Shown: piece by piece, positions 24,664-33,423 of the stretch
Position numbering within the stretch: the first letter of the stretch is position 1
How the letters are laid out: every line of letters begins with the position of its first letter
DNA from: Fluviicola sp.
GTDB taxonomy: Bacteria; Bacteroidota; Bacteroidia; Flavobacteriales_D; Crocinitomicaceae
DNA length: 64,000 nt
Direction: 5' to 3'
Assembly (NCBI RefSeq): GCF_029266855.1
Contig: NZ_JAQSWB010000007.1
Coordinates: 1-64,000, forward strand
Notes under the pieces: model-generated
Told to the model about the DNA's origin: nothing
Database searches by the model: none
Seen by the model: the letters and a program-made list of their open reading frames with translations, nothing else
Translations under genes and position numbers: made by a program

Positions 24664-25881
24664 ATGAATTACCTTTCGAATATGAGTTATCCATTAATTC
24701 ACGGAATAATTGCTTTTGTCTTATCAGTGTTGGCAACGGCATACTTGGTCCCAAAGATCATAAGAATTGTCCGTTTTAAAAAGTTGATGGATGATCCCAA
24801 TGAACGAAGTTCACATTCCGAAGCTACTCCAAGCTTAGGAGGAATGGCTTTTTTTATTGTACTCATTCTTTCCCTCTATTTCAATCATCAATACGATACC
24901 TATGGCGTTGCTATCAGTATGTATCCGGCCTTAACAATTTTATTTTTCCTGGGGCTGAAAGATGATTTGGTAGTACTTGCACCGGTAACAAAGCTTATAG
25001 GACAAACCATAGCATCTTTATTTATTCTAATGAATCCAAAGTTCGGGATCAGTTCATTTCACGGTTTTTTAGGAATCGACCAGATCAATGAATGGGTGGG
25101 AATCGCTTTCGGCCTTTTTATTATGCTGGCGATTATTAATGCATTTAACCTGATTGACGGAATCGATGGTTTGGCCTCTTCCATTGGAATTGTTGCATTT
25201 TCAGGTTTTGCTGTTGTCTTCTTCTTTGCCGAACGCTACTTTTTCGGACTTACTTCGCTTGTAATGGTTGGTATTCTGACAGGCTTCCTGTTCTTTAATC
25301 TTTCAACAAGGAATAAGATCTTTATGGGAGACACCGGCTCCATGCTGATCGGTTTTATGGTTGGCGTAATGTCCATGCGTTTTCTGGCCCTGGATCTACC
25401 ATCATTGAGTAAACTACCCTTTAACGCTGTTGATGTCCCAATTGTTTTGGCTTCGTTTATTATCATTCCAATGTTTGATTCTGTGCGGGTATTTACTATC
25501 CGGGTGATGGAAGGAAGAAATCCCTTTTCGGCAGACAGGAACCATTTGCATCACGTATTGATTGATGCATATAAAATCTCTCACCGCAAAGCAAGTTTTT
25601 ATATTGCTTCGGTAAATATTGCTTGTGTTTTGATATTCTCCCTGTTATTAAAACTGACAAACACTTATATTGCATCCTCAATTATATTAGTATTTTCTGC
25701 ACTGGCTGTTTTTTTTCTTTACAAAATCAGCCCAAATGTTGTTAAACGAAAAGTCATATCACGGACTATCAAAAAAAGACATCAGAGAAGATTAAAGCAA
25801 CAAAAGAAACAGAAACAGCAAGGTAATCCTCTTAGCCCGATCAGGCGTGTTTATTCTCTGAGGGGCCATTTGCAGAAGTAA
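24664..25881 (+). CDS. wecA: Undecaprenyl-phosphate GlcNAc-1-phosphate transferase, WecA/TagO type
   Basis: A 405-residue polytopic enzyme of the MraY/WecA family with about eleven helices. Motifs: DDPNERSSHSEATPSLGG (about 40-57), the DD of GLKDDL (near 100), AFNLIDGIDGLASS (about 160-175), FMGDTGSMLIGF and the HLHHVLIDAYKISHR block near 295-310. It starts the glycan by moving GlcNAc-1-P from UDP-GlcNAc to undecaprenyl phosphate at the inner membrane. The last 50 residues are very basic. ATG at 24664 or 24682 could be the start. It is followed by wza and wzc. Confidence 0.92.
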   Translation: MNYLSNMSYPLIHGIIAFVLSVLATAYLVPKIIRIVRFKKLMDDPNERSSHSEATPSLGGMAFFIVLILSLYFNHQYDTYGVAISMYPALTILFFLGLKDDLVVLAPVTKLIGQTIASLFILMNPKFGISSFHGFLGIDQINEWVGIAFGLFIMLAIINAFNLIDGIDGLASSIGIVAFSGFAVVFFFAERYFFGLTSLVMVGILTGFLFFNLSTRNKIFMGDTGSMLIGFMVGVMSMRFLALDLPSLSKLPFNAVDVPIVLASFIIIPMFDSVRVFTIRVMEGRNPFSADRNHLHHVLIDAYKISHRKASFYIASVNIACVLIFSLLLKLTNTYIASSIILVFSALAVFFLYKISPNVVKRKVISRTIKKRHQRRLKQQKKQKQQGNPLSPIRRVYSLRGHLQK

Positions 25882-25886
25882 TTTTA

Positions 25887-25894
25887 TATATTTG
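25887..25894 (+). promoter_or_regulatory. -7 box TATATTTG for wza-wzc
   Basis: Plus-strand TAnnTTTG match. A transcript from it would start near 25901, after the upstream ATG at 25897, which supports the ATG at 25921 as the wza start. Confidence 0.6.
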
Positions 25895-25920
25895 CAATGA
25901 ATTTTTATAATCTTACAAGG

Positions 25921-26700
25921 ATGCCAAAAATCAGCATTCCATTTATACTATCCGCCTTAATTCCAGTCATGCTCAGCACTTCTTGTAAAACAAGAGAAAG
26001 AGTGGTCTATTTCCAGGATTCCAAAAGTGATAGTTTGGCAGTTTCAACATCCGGTTTCACTCCTGTATTCAAGGTAGATGACTTTTTATCAATTATTATA
26101 ACAACAGCAGATCCTGAATCGGCTCAAATTTATAATCTTCCAGCGGCCACTGCTCCAAACCAGGGATACTCGATTGGAAATCCGGCTCAATATGGGTACC
26201 TTGTAAATGCCAGGGGAGATATTTCTTTACCTGTTTTAGGATCCATACATGTTGCAGGTAAGAACAGAATGGATTTGGAAACGGAGATTAAAAACCTCCT
26301 AGAAGGTCAGCTTAAAAATCCTACTGTCCAGATTCAGATCTTAAATTTTAAAGTTACGGTTCTTGGCGACGTCAAATCACCCGGAACATTCAAAATCCCC
26401 AATGAACGAATCACTCTGCTGGAAGCAATAGGACTTGCAGGCGATTTAAGAATGTCAGGAGAACGGAAGAATGTAAAAGTTATCCGGGATTCCAGTGGTG
26501 TTAAAACAGAGTATCGTATTGACCTTACAACGAAGGAAATTTTCAGTTCACCGGCTTATTACCTTCAGCAAAACGATGTGGTTTACGTTGAACCTAATGC
26601 AGCAGCAAGAACGGAAGGTACACTATGGAAGGCAACTGGAACAATCTTTATTTCAATTTCCTCGTTAGTTATTGCTACGATTTCAATTATTCTCAAATAG
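25921..26700 (+). CDS. Polysaccharide export outer-membrane lipoprotein (Wza-like)
   Basis: About 259 residues. A signal with LSTSC gives a probable lipidated Cys near residue 22. The poly-export domain covers about 60-150 (GFTPVFKVDDFLSIIITT; YLVNARGDISLPVLGSIHVAGK), followed by an SLBB-type domain (VTVLGDVKSPGTFKIPNERITLLEAIGLAG). A hydrophobic carboxy helix (IFISISSLVIATISIIL) is as in many Bacteroidota homologues. It forms the outer-membrane export channel. Stop codon directly abuts the wzc ATG. Confidence 0.92.
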   Translation: MPKISIPFILSALIPVMLSTSCKTRERVVYFQDSKSDSLAVSTSGFTPVFKVDDFLSIIITTADPESAQIYNLPAATAPNQGYSIGNPAQYGYLVNARGDISLPVLGSIHVAGKNRMDLETEIKNLLEGQLKNPTVQIQILNFKVTVLGDVKSPGTFKIPNERITLLEAIGLAGDLRMSGERKNVKVIRDSSGVKTEYRIDLTTKEIFSSPAYYLQQNDVVYVEPNAAARTEGTLWKATGTIFISISSLVIATISIILK

Positions 26701-29082
26701 ATGCGTCAGGAAGAATCGATTTCAAAAGTTCGTGAAAGCGAAGAAAATTCAATCTCCGTAAGAGAGTTATTAGACAAATACCTCGTTTATTGGAGATGGC
26801 TGCTTTGCTCTATTGTGGTCTTCCTTGTTTTGGGATGGATGTATGCAAGATACCAAACACCAAGTTATGAAAGCGTTGCAAGCGTTCTCATAGAACAAGA
26901 GAATAGTCCCGGTGCCTCCGAAGAGCTCGGAATGCTTAAAGATCTTGGTTTGGCAAGCGGAGGCGGTGTACTTGAAGACGAAATAGAACTATACCAATCA
27001 CGCTCGCTGATGGAACGGGTAGTTAGGGATCTGCACCTGCACTGGAAATACCAGATTGTAGGAACGACTACAGGATTAGTGCGTTCCGAGCTATATAATG
27101 CCAACCCAATCAGGATCCGGGCCGTTGAAGCGGACAGCTTGTTCTATGACAAGCACTATGAGTTTGAGATCACTTTGACCTCAAACAATGAATACACCAT
27201 TACTTCAGGAAATGTATTAGTAGGAAACAGCTATAAATATGGCTCCATACTTCAATTACCGATAGGAAAAATAATCCTGGAGAAGACCAATGAATTCAAG
27301 AAAAACCGAGTAGGAAACAGGATTCTTATAAGTGTTGCTCCGGTTTCAGAAGTTGCAACATATATCCGTAAGAACTTATCTGTTGAACCTGCGAGTAAGG
27401 AAGCCAATATTCTTATTCTTAAAGTCAAGGGACACAATGTTGAGAAAAATAACGCTATTCTAAACAAGATAATGGCTGTCCACCAGGAAAATGCCGTGAA
27501 TAACAAAAATGAAGTGGTGAAGAATACCACAGCATTTATCAATGAACGAATGAAATTTATTGCCGCTGAGCTTACAGACGTTGAAAAGAAGGGTGAGGAT
27601 TATAAATCGGAGCATCACTTGGTAGACGTAACCACCGATGCTGCAACTTATCTTGAGAAAGAGAGTGATATTGAGAAAAAAGTAGTGGAGGCAAGTATCG
27701 AGATGAGCCTTGCTGATTTCATGAATGAGGTAATCTCTGATCAAAACGGGTATGAACAACTCTTGCCTGCCAACCTGGGATTCAAGGACCCTTCGATCGG
27801 AGTAATGACCACACAATACAACACCCTGGTCCTGGAGCGAAATCGCCTGCGGGAGACCAATGGATCAAAACATCCGGGAATTGCACGCATTGAATCACAA
27901 TTATCAAGTTTACGTACATCATTAGAAAACAGCTTACGAAACATGCACAACTCTTCGCAAATGCAATTGAAAAAATTGAAGAGTGAGGAGCAGATTTATC
28001 AATCCAAAATTTCGTCCATTCCTCAATTTGAAAGAGAATATCGCGATATCTTCCGCCAGCAACAAATAAAAGAAAGCTTATATCTCTTCCTTTTGCAAAA
28101 ACGCGAGCAGAATGAAATTTCACTGGCCGCAACCGTCGCAAATTCACGTGTTATTGATGCAGCTTATAGCACCGGAATTCCAGTTTCACCAAAAAAGTCC
28201 TTAATTTATCTGATTTCATTTGCACTTGGAATTCTAATTCCTGTTGGAGCTATTTACCTCCTGGTTTTATTGAACAACAAGATTGTTTCGCGTTCTGACC
28301 TGGAAAACTCGGGATTGACCGTTGTCGGTGTTATTCCGGAAGAGAAAGACAAGGATAAGTTAATGGCATTGAGTCATCCGCAATCCAGTCTTTCGGAAGC
28401 TTTCAGAGTATTGCGAACCAATCTTTCCTTTGTAACATCTTCCGAAAATGACGGCTGTAAAGTTATCAGTGTTACTTCCAGTTTGAGTGGTGAAGGAAAA
28501 TCCTTGACATCTGTGAACCTTGCATTTATGTTTGCAGCCACAGGAAAGAAGGTACTGTTAATGGGACTTGATCTGAGAAAACCACGTCTGAAAGACATCC
28601 TGAATCTTAAACAGACGCCCGGTTTATCAAATTATTTGGTGAATCACGACCTGACAGCGAAAGATATTATAGTCAGCAGTGAATCTCACGGACAATCTAT
28701 CAGTATCATCCAGGCAGGTGATATTCCACCGAATCCAAGTGAATTGCTAATGAATCAGCGTCTGGACGCATTGATAGCTAGTCTGCGCAATGAATTTGAT
28801 TATATCATTTTGGATAATGCCCCGGTTGGTCTTGTTATTGATGCAGTTACAACGAATCGTTTTACAGATGTGACACTTTACATCATTCGTTCGGGAATGA
28901 TCGATAAACGCTATCAGAATCATATCCTCGAACTTAAAAATCAAGGGAAATTAAAGAATCTGTATATCATGATGAATGCCGTGAAGAATGCGGGCGGAAG
29001 TTATTCTTATTCTTACTCATACGGCTACGGAGAAAATGTAAACAAAAAATCCTGGTGGAAGCGTTTGCTCGGTTTAAATTAA
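26701..29082 (+). CDS. Wzc-like polysaccharide co-polymerase with tyrosine autokinase domain
   Basis: A 793-residue inner-membrane protein. Order: first helix about residues 32-50, a Wzz domain with long coiled-coil periplasmic part, GNVR-type segment (ISSIPQFEREYRDIFRQQ), second helix about 500-523, then a BY-kinase: Walker A SSLSGEGKS, Walker A' LLMGLDLRKPRL, Walker B DYIILDNAP. The tail has a Tyr cluster (SYSYSYSYGYG) for autophosphorylation. It controls chain length and export with Wza. It directly abuts wza and ends the locus. Confidence 0.94.
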   Translation: MRQEESISKVRESEENSISVRELLDKYLVYWRWLLCSIVVFLVLGWMYARYQTPSYESVASVLIEQENSPGASEELGMLKDLGLASGGGVLEDEIELYQSRSLMERVVRDLHLHWKYQIVGTTTGLVRSELYNANPIRIRAVEADSLFYDKHYEFEITLTSNNEYTITSGNVLVGNSYKYGSILQLPIGKIILEKTNEFKKNRVGNRILISVAPVSEVATYIRKNLSVEPASKEANILILKVKGHNVEKNNAILNKIMAVHQENAVNNKNEVVKNTTAFINERMKFIAAELTDVEKKGEDYKSEHHLVDVTTDAATYLEKESDIEKKVVEASIEMSLADFMNEVISDQNGYEQLLPANLGFKDPSIGVMTTQYNTLVLERNRLRETNGSKHPGIARIESQLSSLRTSLENSLRNMHNSSQMQLKKLKSEEQIYQSKISSIPQFEREYRDIFRQQQIKESLYLFLLQKREQNEISLAATVANSRVIDAAYSTGIPVSPKKSLIYLISFALGILIPVGAIYLLVLLNNKIVSRSDLENSGLTVVGVIPEEKDKDKLMALSHPQSSLSEAFRVLRTNLSFVTSSENDGCKVISVTSSLSGEGKSLTSVNLAFMFAATGKKVLLMGLDLRKPRLKDILNLKQTPGLSNYLVNHDLTAKDIIVSSESHGQSISIIQAGDIPPNPSELLMNQRLDALIASLRNEFDYIILDNAPVGLVIDAVTTNRFTDVTLYIIRSGMIDKRYQNHILELKNQGKLKNLYIMMNAVKNAGGSYSYSYSYGYGENVNKKSWWKRLLGLN

Positions 29083-29104
29083 TTGCCGGAATTTAGTGTT
29101 TGGC

Positions 29105-30298
29105 TCAATCCTTCGGCAATACAAAGTATTTATACTTCAAACGATCATATTCCGGGGTGAAATACACTTTTAACAAAGAAGTGTAGTAGTTATAGGGCTT
29201 ATGCTGCAATAAAACCTTGTCCCGTTTATAGAGACTCTTATCTTCAAACACACCATTTGCGTCGCGTTTATAGAGACTCATTAAAGAATCATTTTGCAGA
29301 ATGCTTGAATCTTTCAATTCCAGTGGGTATTGAGTCGGTGGTAACAAAACTGGACTGGAAGTATGCATAAAGTTTGCTTCATCTTTAGCTGCCGGCATAC
29401 GAAAATCGCCCAATAATTTCACTAATTGGTTGTGTACATTGTTTGAAAAACCATTGTTGAGTTTATTCACTTTCGTACCAAACATATTCAACATACCTTC
29501 TTTCATACTTTCTTTAAAGCTGAAATTGTCACGGTCAAATAGTACTGTCTGTAGGTTACTTTTCCAAAAGGTGGAATCGTTGTATGAAACAGGCATTTTC
29601 GGAACAATATCTTCCGGGTTATGCAGTAAAAAACTAAACCCGGGGTCAGCAAACCGCTCTTGATATTCCTGCGCAAATACTTTATTTCCAATCATGGGAT
29701 TAGCAAATGAATATACCTTAAAGCTATTTTTGGAGCTTAGTTTGGACTTAGGTAAAAAATGTAAATATGCACGCGTCATTTGTGCCAGCGCCCCGCCCTG
29801 CGAATGTCCAGTGATATAGATGGTATAAATGCCCTGTTTATTCAGGCTCTGAATTTGCTTTAACACATCATCTATGCAATATGACAGGCCTAAAATATAT
29901 CCTGCATGAATAGCCGCACCCTGAGAATCGGCACAAGTGTAGACGAAGGGGACTTCACATTTATAAATCGTGTCCTTTGCCGGAACCAATGAAGAATACA
30001 TATTTTCCAGCCAACTGGATTTTTTATCGGTGGAACCCCTGAAATTCAGTACCGCTTTCGTCTTTGTCTGATTGGTATATATCTGGAACATATTGTCCAT
30101 TCCATAGGCAGGCGAAGTATAGATGCACGAGTATTCTTTGGGAACAATGGCCGCATCCGAACCTTCCAAATCCAAATAGGTAAAAGAATTGCAAATTTGA
30201 ATGAGATCGCGGGCTTCTTTTGCATCAAATCCTGAAGTATGTTGTGCAGCGGAATACGCGGAAACACTTGTAAAGAGCAGTATTAAGAACTTATTCAT
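29105..30298 (-). CDS. Secreted lipase, class 3 (alpha/beta hydrolase)
   Basis: A 397-residue protein with a signal peptide (MNKFLILLFTSVSAYSAAQ). VLNFRGST (about 83-90) forms the oxyanion region and GHSQGGALAQ (nucleophile S166) is the lipase elbow; VYSFANPMIGN and NPEDIVPKMP (Asp near 225) supply the next motifs, and a His further on probably completes the triad. It fits the fungal-type lipase 3 family. It is likely exported to periplasm or beyond. It is convergent with wzc with a 22-base gap and no apparent link to the glycan locus. The start at 30298 gives the signal peptide better than 30313. Confidence 0.85.
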   Translation of the reverse strand: MNKFLILLFTSVSAYSAAQHTSGFDAKEARDLIQICNSFTYLDLEGSDAAIVPKEYSCIYTSPAYGMDNMFQIYTNQTKTKAVLNFRGSTDKKSSWLENMYSSLVPAKDTIYKCEVPFVYTCADSQGAAIHAGYILGLSYCIDDVLKQIQSLNKQGIYTIYITGHSQGGALAQMTRAYLHFLPKSKLSSKNSFKVYSFANPMIGNKVFAQEYQERFADPGFSFLLHNPEDIVPKMPVSYNDSTFWKSNLQTVLFDRDNFSFKESMKEGMLNMFGTKVNKLNNGFSNNVHNQLVKLLGDFRMPAAKDEANFMHTSSPVLLPPTQYPLELKDSSILQNDSLMSLYKRDANGVFEDKSLYKRDKVLLQHKPYNYYTSLLKVYFTPEYDRLKYKYFVLPKD

Positions 30299-30372
30299 GG
30301 AGAGTCGAATCAAATTGGTTCTAATAGGATAAACAAAAATTATTCCATGGTTACAGATTCCGGAACAGATTG

Positions 30373-30702
30373 TTAGTCGCTCAGCTTCTTGTTTTCTTTA
30401 TGCCGTGTTGCATCCCGGTCCGTTTTTTTAGCCAGATTTTTTTTCAAAGCTTCTTCCAGATCCACCCCGGTTTGATTTGCCAGACAGATCAATACAAAAA
30501 GTACATCGGCTAACTCATCCCCCAAATCCTTGTCTTTATCACTTTCCTTTTCGCTTTGTTCGCCATACCTGCGTGCAATAATCCGGGCAACCTCCCCCAC
30601 TTCTTCCGTGAGCATGGCCAGATTCGTCAATTCATTAAAATAACGAACTCCCACTTCCCTGATCCATTGATCAACCTTTTTTTGTGCTTCTGAAATTTCC
30701 AT
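30373..30702 (-). CDS. MazG-like nucleotide pyrophosphohydrolase
   Basis: A 109-residue all-alpha NTP pyrophosphatase. EEVGEVARII (about residues 33-42) and DELADVLFVLICLA (about 62-75) provide the four metal-binding acidic residues. It resembles the short RS21-C6/MazG-like enzymes that remove non-canonical or excess dNTPs. Its ATG overlaps the dtd stop by one base (TAATG), so both are made from one transcript as a quality-control pair. A second enzyme of the same superfamily is at 8947. Confidence 0.85.
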   Translation of the reverse strand: MEISEAQKKVDQWIREVGVRYFNELTNLAMLTEEVGEVARIIARRYGEQSEKESDKDKDLGDELADVLFVLICLANQTGVDLEEALKKNLAKKTDRDATRHKENKKLSD

Positions 30703-31154
30703 TATTCCCTGTTTTTTGAATCGATGATAATTGTTACCGGACCGTCATTGAGCAAATTCACTTTCATGTCCGCACCAAATGATCCTGCCTGCACCGGTTT
30801 TCCTAATGCGGATTCTGCTTTCCGGAGAAAGGATTCATACAAAGGAATAGCCTGTTCCGGTCTTGCTGCAGCTATAAAGCTTGGCCTGTTCCCTTTTTTA
30901 GTGGATGCATGAAGTGTGAATTGACTAATGACCAATAATTCACCCTGGATGTCCTGTAAAGAGCAATTCATTTTCCCTTCTTTATCGGAAAATATGCGCA
31001 TTTGGATCATTTTTGCTACCAGCCAATCACTATCTTCATCAGAATCTTCGTGTTCGATTCCAAGAAGGACCAGCAAACCGGTGCCAATTTCACCGATGAT
31101 TTGATTTTCTACCGTTACACTTGCCCGGGAAACACGTTGGATAACTAGTCGCAT
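30702..31154 (-). CDS. dtd: D-aminoacyl-tRNA deacylase
   Basis: A 150-residue enzyme. MRLVIQRVSRASVTVE is the classic start, VISQFTLHASTKKGNRPSF (about 77-95) holds the active-site SQFTLx motif, and LLNDGPVTIII gives the cross-subunit GP motif with Pro-Val-Thr. It removes D-amino acids and Gly from mischarged tRNAs. The ATG at 31154 was chosen over 31178 because it gives the family start and lies three bases from a promoter box (31158-31165). Confidence 0.95.
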   Translation of the reverse strand: MRLVIQRVSRASVTVENQIIGEIGTGLLVLLGIEHEDSDEDSDWLVAKMIQMRIFSDKEGKMNCSLQDIQGELLVISQFTLHASTKKGNRPSFIAAARPEQAIPLYESFLRKAESALGKPVQAGSFGADMKVNLLNDGPVTIIIDSKNRE

Positions 31155-31157
31155 CCT

Positions 31158-31165
31158 CAAATATA
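31158..31165 (-). promoter_or_regulatory. -7 box TATATTTG for dtd
   Basis: Minus-strand TAnnTTTG match only three bases before the dtd ATG; implies a leaderless or nearly leaderless message. Confidence 0.6.
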
Positions 31166-31201
31166 GGGATTGTTGCAAAAATGCGAAATTCCAAATTAGC
31201 T

Positions 31202-31237
31202 AAATTGCAACATTGCAATATTGCAATGTTCAAATTT
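31202..31237. repeat. 36-bp near-perfect palindrome between rsgA and dtd
   Basis: The core 31209-31230 (AACATTGCAAT/ATTGCAATGTT) is a perfect 22-base palindrome, with AAATT arms outside. It lies about 20 bases past the rsgA stop and upstream of the dtd promoter. It could be a terminator stem without T tract or an operator. Confidence 0.7.
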
Positions 31238-31255
31238 CCCGATTTTGAAAGCTTG

Positions 31256-32218
31256 TTATTCCAATCCGCGTTTATTTCTACGATGTACATCGTCACTATC
31301 GCCGGTCATCAACTGCAGATACGTGAAATAACGGCTTTCGTAGATTTCCCCGTTTTTCACAGCTTCCTTCACAGCACAAGCGGGTTCATTCAAATGCTGA
31401 CAATTATGAAACTTACAAGCTCCGATCAATTCGCGCATTTCGGGAAAATAATGAGAAATAACTTCCTTTTCCAGATCTACAATTCCAAAAGCCCTGATTC
31501 CAGGTGTATCGATTATAAATCCACCCGAAGCAAGAGGATGCATTTCTGCGAAAGTAGTGGTATGCTGTCCCTGATGATGTGAGGATGAAATTTCTCCAAC
31601 ACGCAGATCCAGGTTCGGATCCAAAGCATTTACCAATGTGCTTTTTCCTGTTCCCGAATGACCGGCAATCATTACCTGCTGATCCTTTATTTCTTCTCTC
31701 AGGAATTGAATATCTTTTTGATTTGTTGCTGAAATTGCATGACACGGATAACCAACCGATTCATACATAAACATAATTGCTTTCAAGTCCAGCAAACCTT
31801 CATCATCCAGGAGATCTACCTTGTTAAAAATCAATGTCGTAGGAATACGAAATGATTCTGCTGCAACTAAGAAGCGGTCAATAAAAACAAAATGTGTTTC
31901 GGGATGTTTCAAGGTTACCATTAAATAGGCACGATCTATATTTGCTGCCAGGATATGCATCTGCTTACTCAAATTCGTGCTTTTCCTGACGATGTAATTT
32001 TCGCGCATTTCATAATCCACGATTACCCGTTTTCCTTCTTCATCGATTTTAGGATCCAGGATCACAATATCGCCCACTGTAATAGGATTGGTTGTTTTCA
32101 AGCCCTGCAGCTTCATTTTTCCGCGAACCCTGCACTCCACAACATCACCGGTTGGCATCAAAACCTGATACCATTTCCCTGTAGATTTCAAAACTCTTCC
32201 GCGCAGTCCGTCACTCAT
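31256..32218 (-). CDS. rsgA: Ribosome small-subunit-dependent GTPase RsgA
   Basis: A 320-residue circularly permuted GTPase. An OB-fold amino domain (1-75) is followed by G4 NKVD (near 132), then the P loop GHSGTGKST (about 183-191), HTTTF (G2 region) and DTPG (G3). A carboxy zinc finger CKFHNCQHLNEPAC closes the protein. It assists late 30S maturation. The ATG at 32218 is four bases from a promoter box, and the gene is divergent from gldA. Confidence 0.95.
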   Translation of the reverse strand: MSDGLRGRVLKSTGKWYQVLMPTGDVVECRVRGKMKLQGLKTTNPITVGDIVILDPKIDEEGKRVIVDYEMRENYIVRKSTNLSKQMHILAANIDRAYLMVTLKHPETHFVFIDRFLVAAESFRIPTTLIFNKVDLLDDEGLLDLKAIMFMYESVGYPCHAISATNQKDIQFLREEIKDQQVMIAGHSGTGKSTLVNALDPNLDLRVGEISSSHHQGQHTTTFAEMHPLASGGFIIDTPGIRAFGIVDLEKEVISHYFPEMRELIGACKFHNCQHLNEPACAVKEAVKNGEIYESRYFTYLQLMTGDSDDVHRRNKRGLE

Positions 32219-32222
32219 AAAA

Positions 32223-32230
32223 CAAAATTA
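32223..32230 (-). promoter_or_regulatory. -7 box TAATTTTG for rsgA
   Basis: Minus-strand TAnnTTTG match four bases before the ATG at 32218. Confidence 0.55.
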
Positions 32231-32286
32231 CCGAAAGGGATTGTAAAATGATCACGATAAAGCATTTAAAACAGCAAACAGTGAAA

Positions 32287-32390
32287 GATCGCAGAGTTCG
32301 TGACTTATTTTAAACACAAAGAATGTAAGAGCACAGAGTTTTGTCATTCCTCCTTTTCACCTTTGTTTCTTTGCGGTAAAATTCTCAAAC
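32287..32390. repeat. Degenerate 'cacaaag/cagag ... ctttg' dispersed element
   Basis: The stretch has cgcagag, aacacaaag and gcacagag words followed by the complementary cacctttg and ctttgcggt words, the make-up of an intergenic imperfect-hairpin repeat I associate with many Bacteroidota genomes. It carries no gene. Confidence 0.4.
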
Positions 32391-32451
32391 TATCCAAAAA
32401 ACCAACTTTATTCCATTCCCATTCGTTATCTTCGTAGCCAAAGTTTTCATT

Positions 32452-33354
32452 ATGTCAATTGAAGTAAAAAACCTTTCCAAATTTTACGGTGAACAAGCAG
32501 CAGTGAATGATATTACTTTTTCAGTTGGAAAAGGGGAAATCATTGGTTTCTTGGGACCGAACGGAGCCGGTAAATCAACAACAATGAAAATGATTACCGG
32601 GTTTATTCCTGCATCCCAGGGAGAAATTAAGGTATGTGGAATGCCGGTTTCGGTAGATTCGATTGAAACGAGAAAACGCATTGGTTATCTTCCTGAAAAC
32701 AACCCTTTGTATCTCGACATGTACGTCAAAGAATACCTGGAATTTGTAGGAAAGATCTATAAGGTGAAAAACCTGAAAGAGCGCGTGAAGGAAATGATCA
32801 AACTGGTTGGTCTTGAAGTAGAGCAAAACAAAAAGATCGGGATGCTTTCAAAAGGGTATCGCCAACGTGTAGGATTAGCCCAGGCGATTATTCACAACCC
32901 GGATGTACTGATCCTTGATGAGCCGACTTCCGGATTGGATCCGAACCAGTTAGTTGAAATTCGTGAATTGATCCGTCGCATAGGAAAAGAGAAAACCGTG
33001 ATGCTTTCTACTCACATTTTACAGGAAGTAGAAGCCATTTGCGACCGCGTTGTCATTATACGACAAGGGAAATTGGTGGCAGATAATCTGGCTTCAAATT
33101 TACAGGTCGAAACAGACACTCAGGTTGTGTATGCTGAATTTGACGGGCCGGTTGCGAAGAACTTGCTTCAAAAAATCCCGGGAGTTTCTAAAATCGAGCG
33201 TGTTACCGATTCCAAGTACCTCATCGAAAGTCAGTCTTTGGATGATTTACGTAAAACTGTTGCTCAATTTGCACAGAAAAACGACTTGTTGGTACTAACG
33301 CTCAGAACAGAAGAAAAATCACTGGAAGAAGTCTTCAAGACATTGACTAAATAG
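32452..33354 (+). CDS. gldA: Gliding motility ABC transporter ATP-binding protein GldA
   Basis: A 300-residue ABC ATPase. Walker A GPNGAGKST (35-43), signature LSKGYRQRVGLAQ, Walker B VLILDEPTSGLDP and the H-loop STHILQEVEAICDRV are intact, followed by a carboxy domain of about 80 residues as in GldA. GldA works with the membrane proteins GldF and GldG in gliding of Bacteroidota; those genes are not in the window. A terminator follows. The match to GldA rather than a general ABC-2 ATPase rests on overall length and sequence feel across the protein. Confidence 0.87.
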   Translation: MSIEVKNLSKFYGEQAAVNDITFSVGKGEIIGFLGPNGAGKSTTMKMITGFIPASQGEIKVCGMPVSVDSIETRKRIGYLPENNPLYLDMYVKEYLEFVGKIYKVKNLKERVKEMIKLVGLEVEQNKKIGMLSKGYRQRVGLAQAIIHNPDVLILDEPTSGLDPNQLVEIRELIRRIGKEKTVMLSTHILQEVEAICDRVVIIRQGKLVADNLASNLQVETDTQVVYAEFDGPVAKNLLQKIPGVSKIERVTDSKYLIESQSLDDLRKTVAQFAQKNDLLVLTLRTEEKSLEEVFKTLTK

Positions 33355-33380
33355 TCTTATCCATTTTTTATGGATAGCAG

Positions 33381-33408
33381 AAAGGGCCTCAATCGAAGCC
33401 CTTTTCTT
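33381..33408. terminator. Bidirectional terminator between gldA and aqpZ
   Basis: AAAGGGC pairs with GCCCTTTT around a 10-base loop. T-rich sequence follows on the plus strand; the convergent aqpZ ends 15 bases further on. Confidence 0.8.
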
Positions 33409-33423
33409 ATTTTGAATCCTTAT

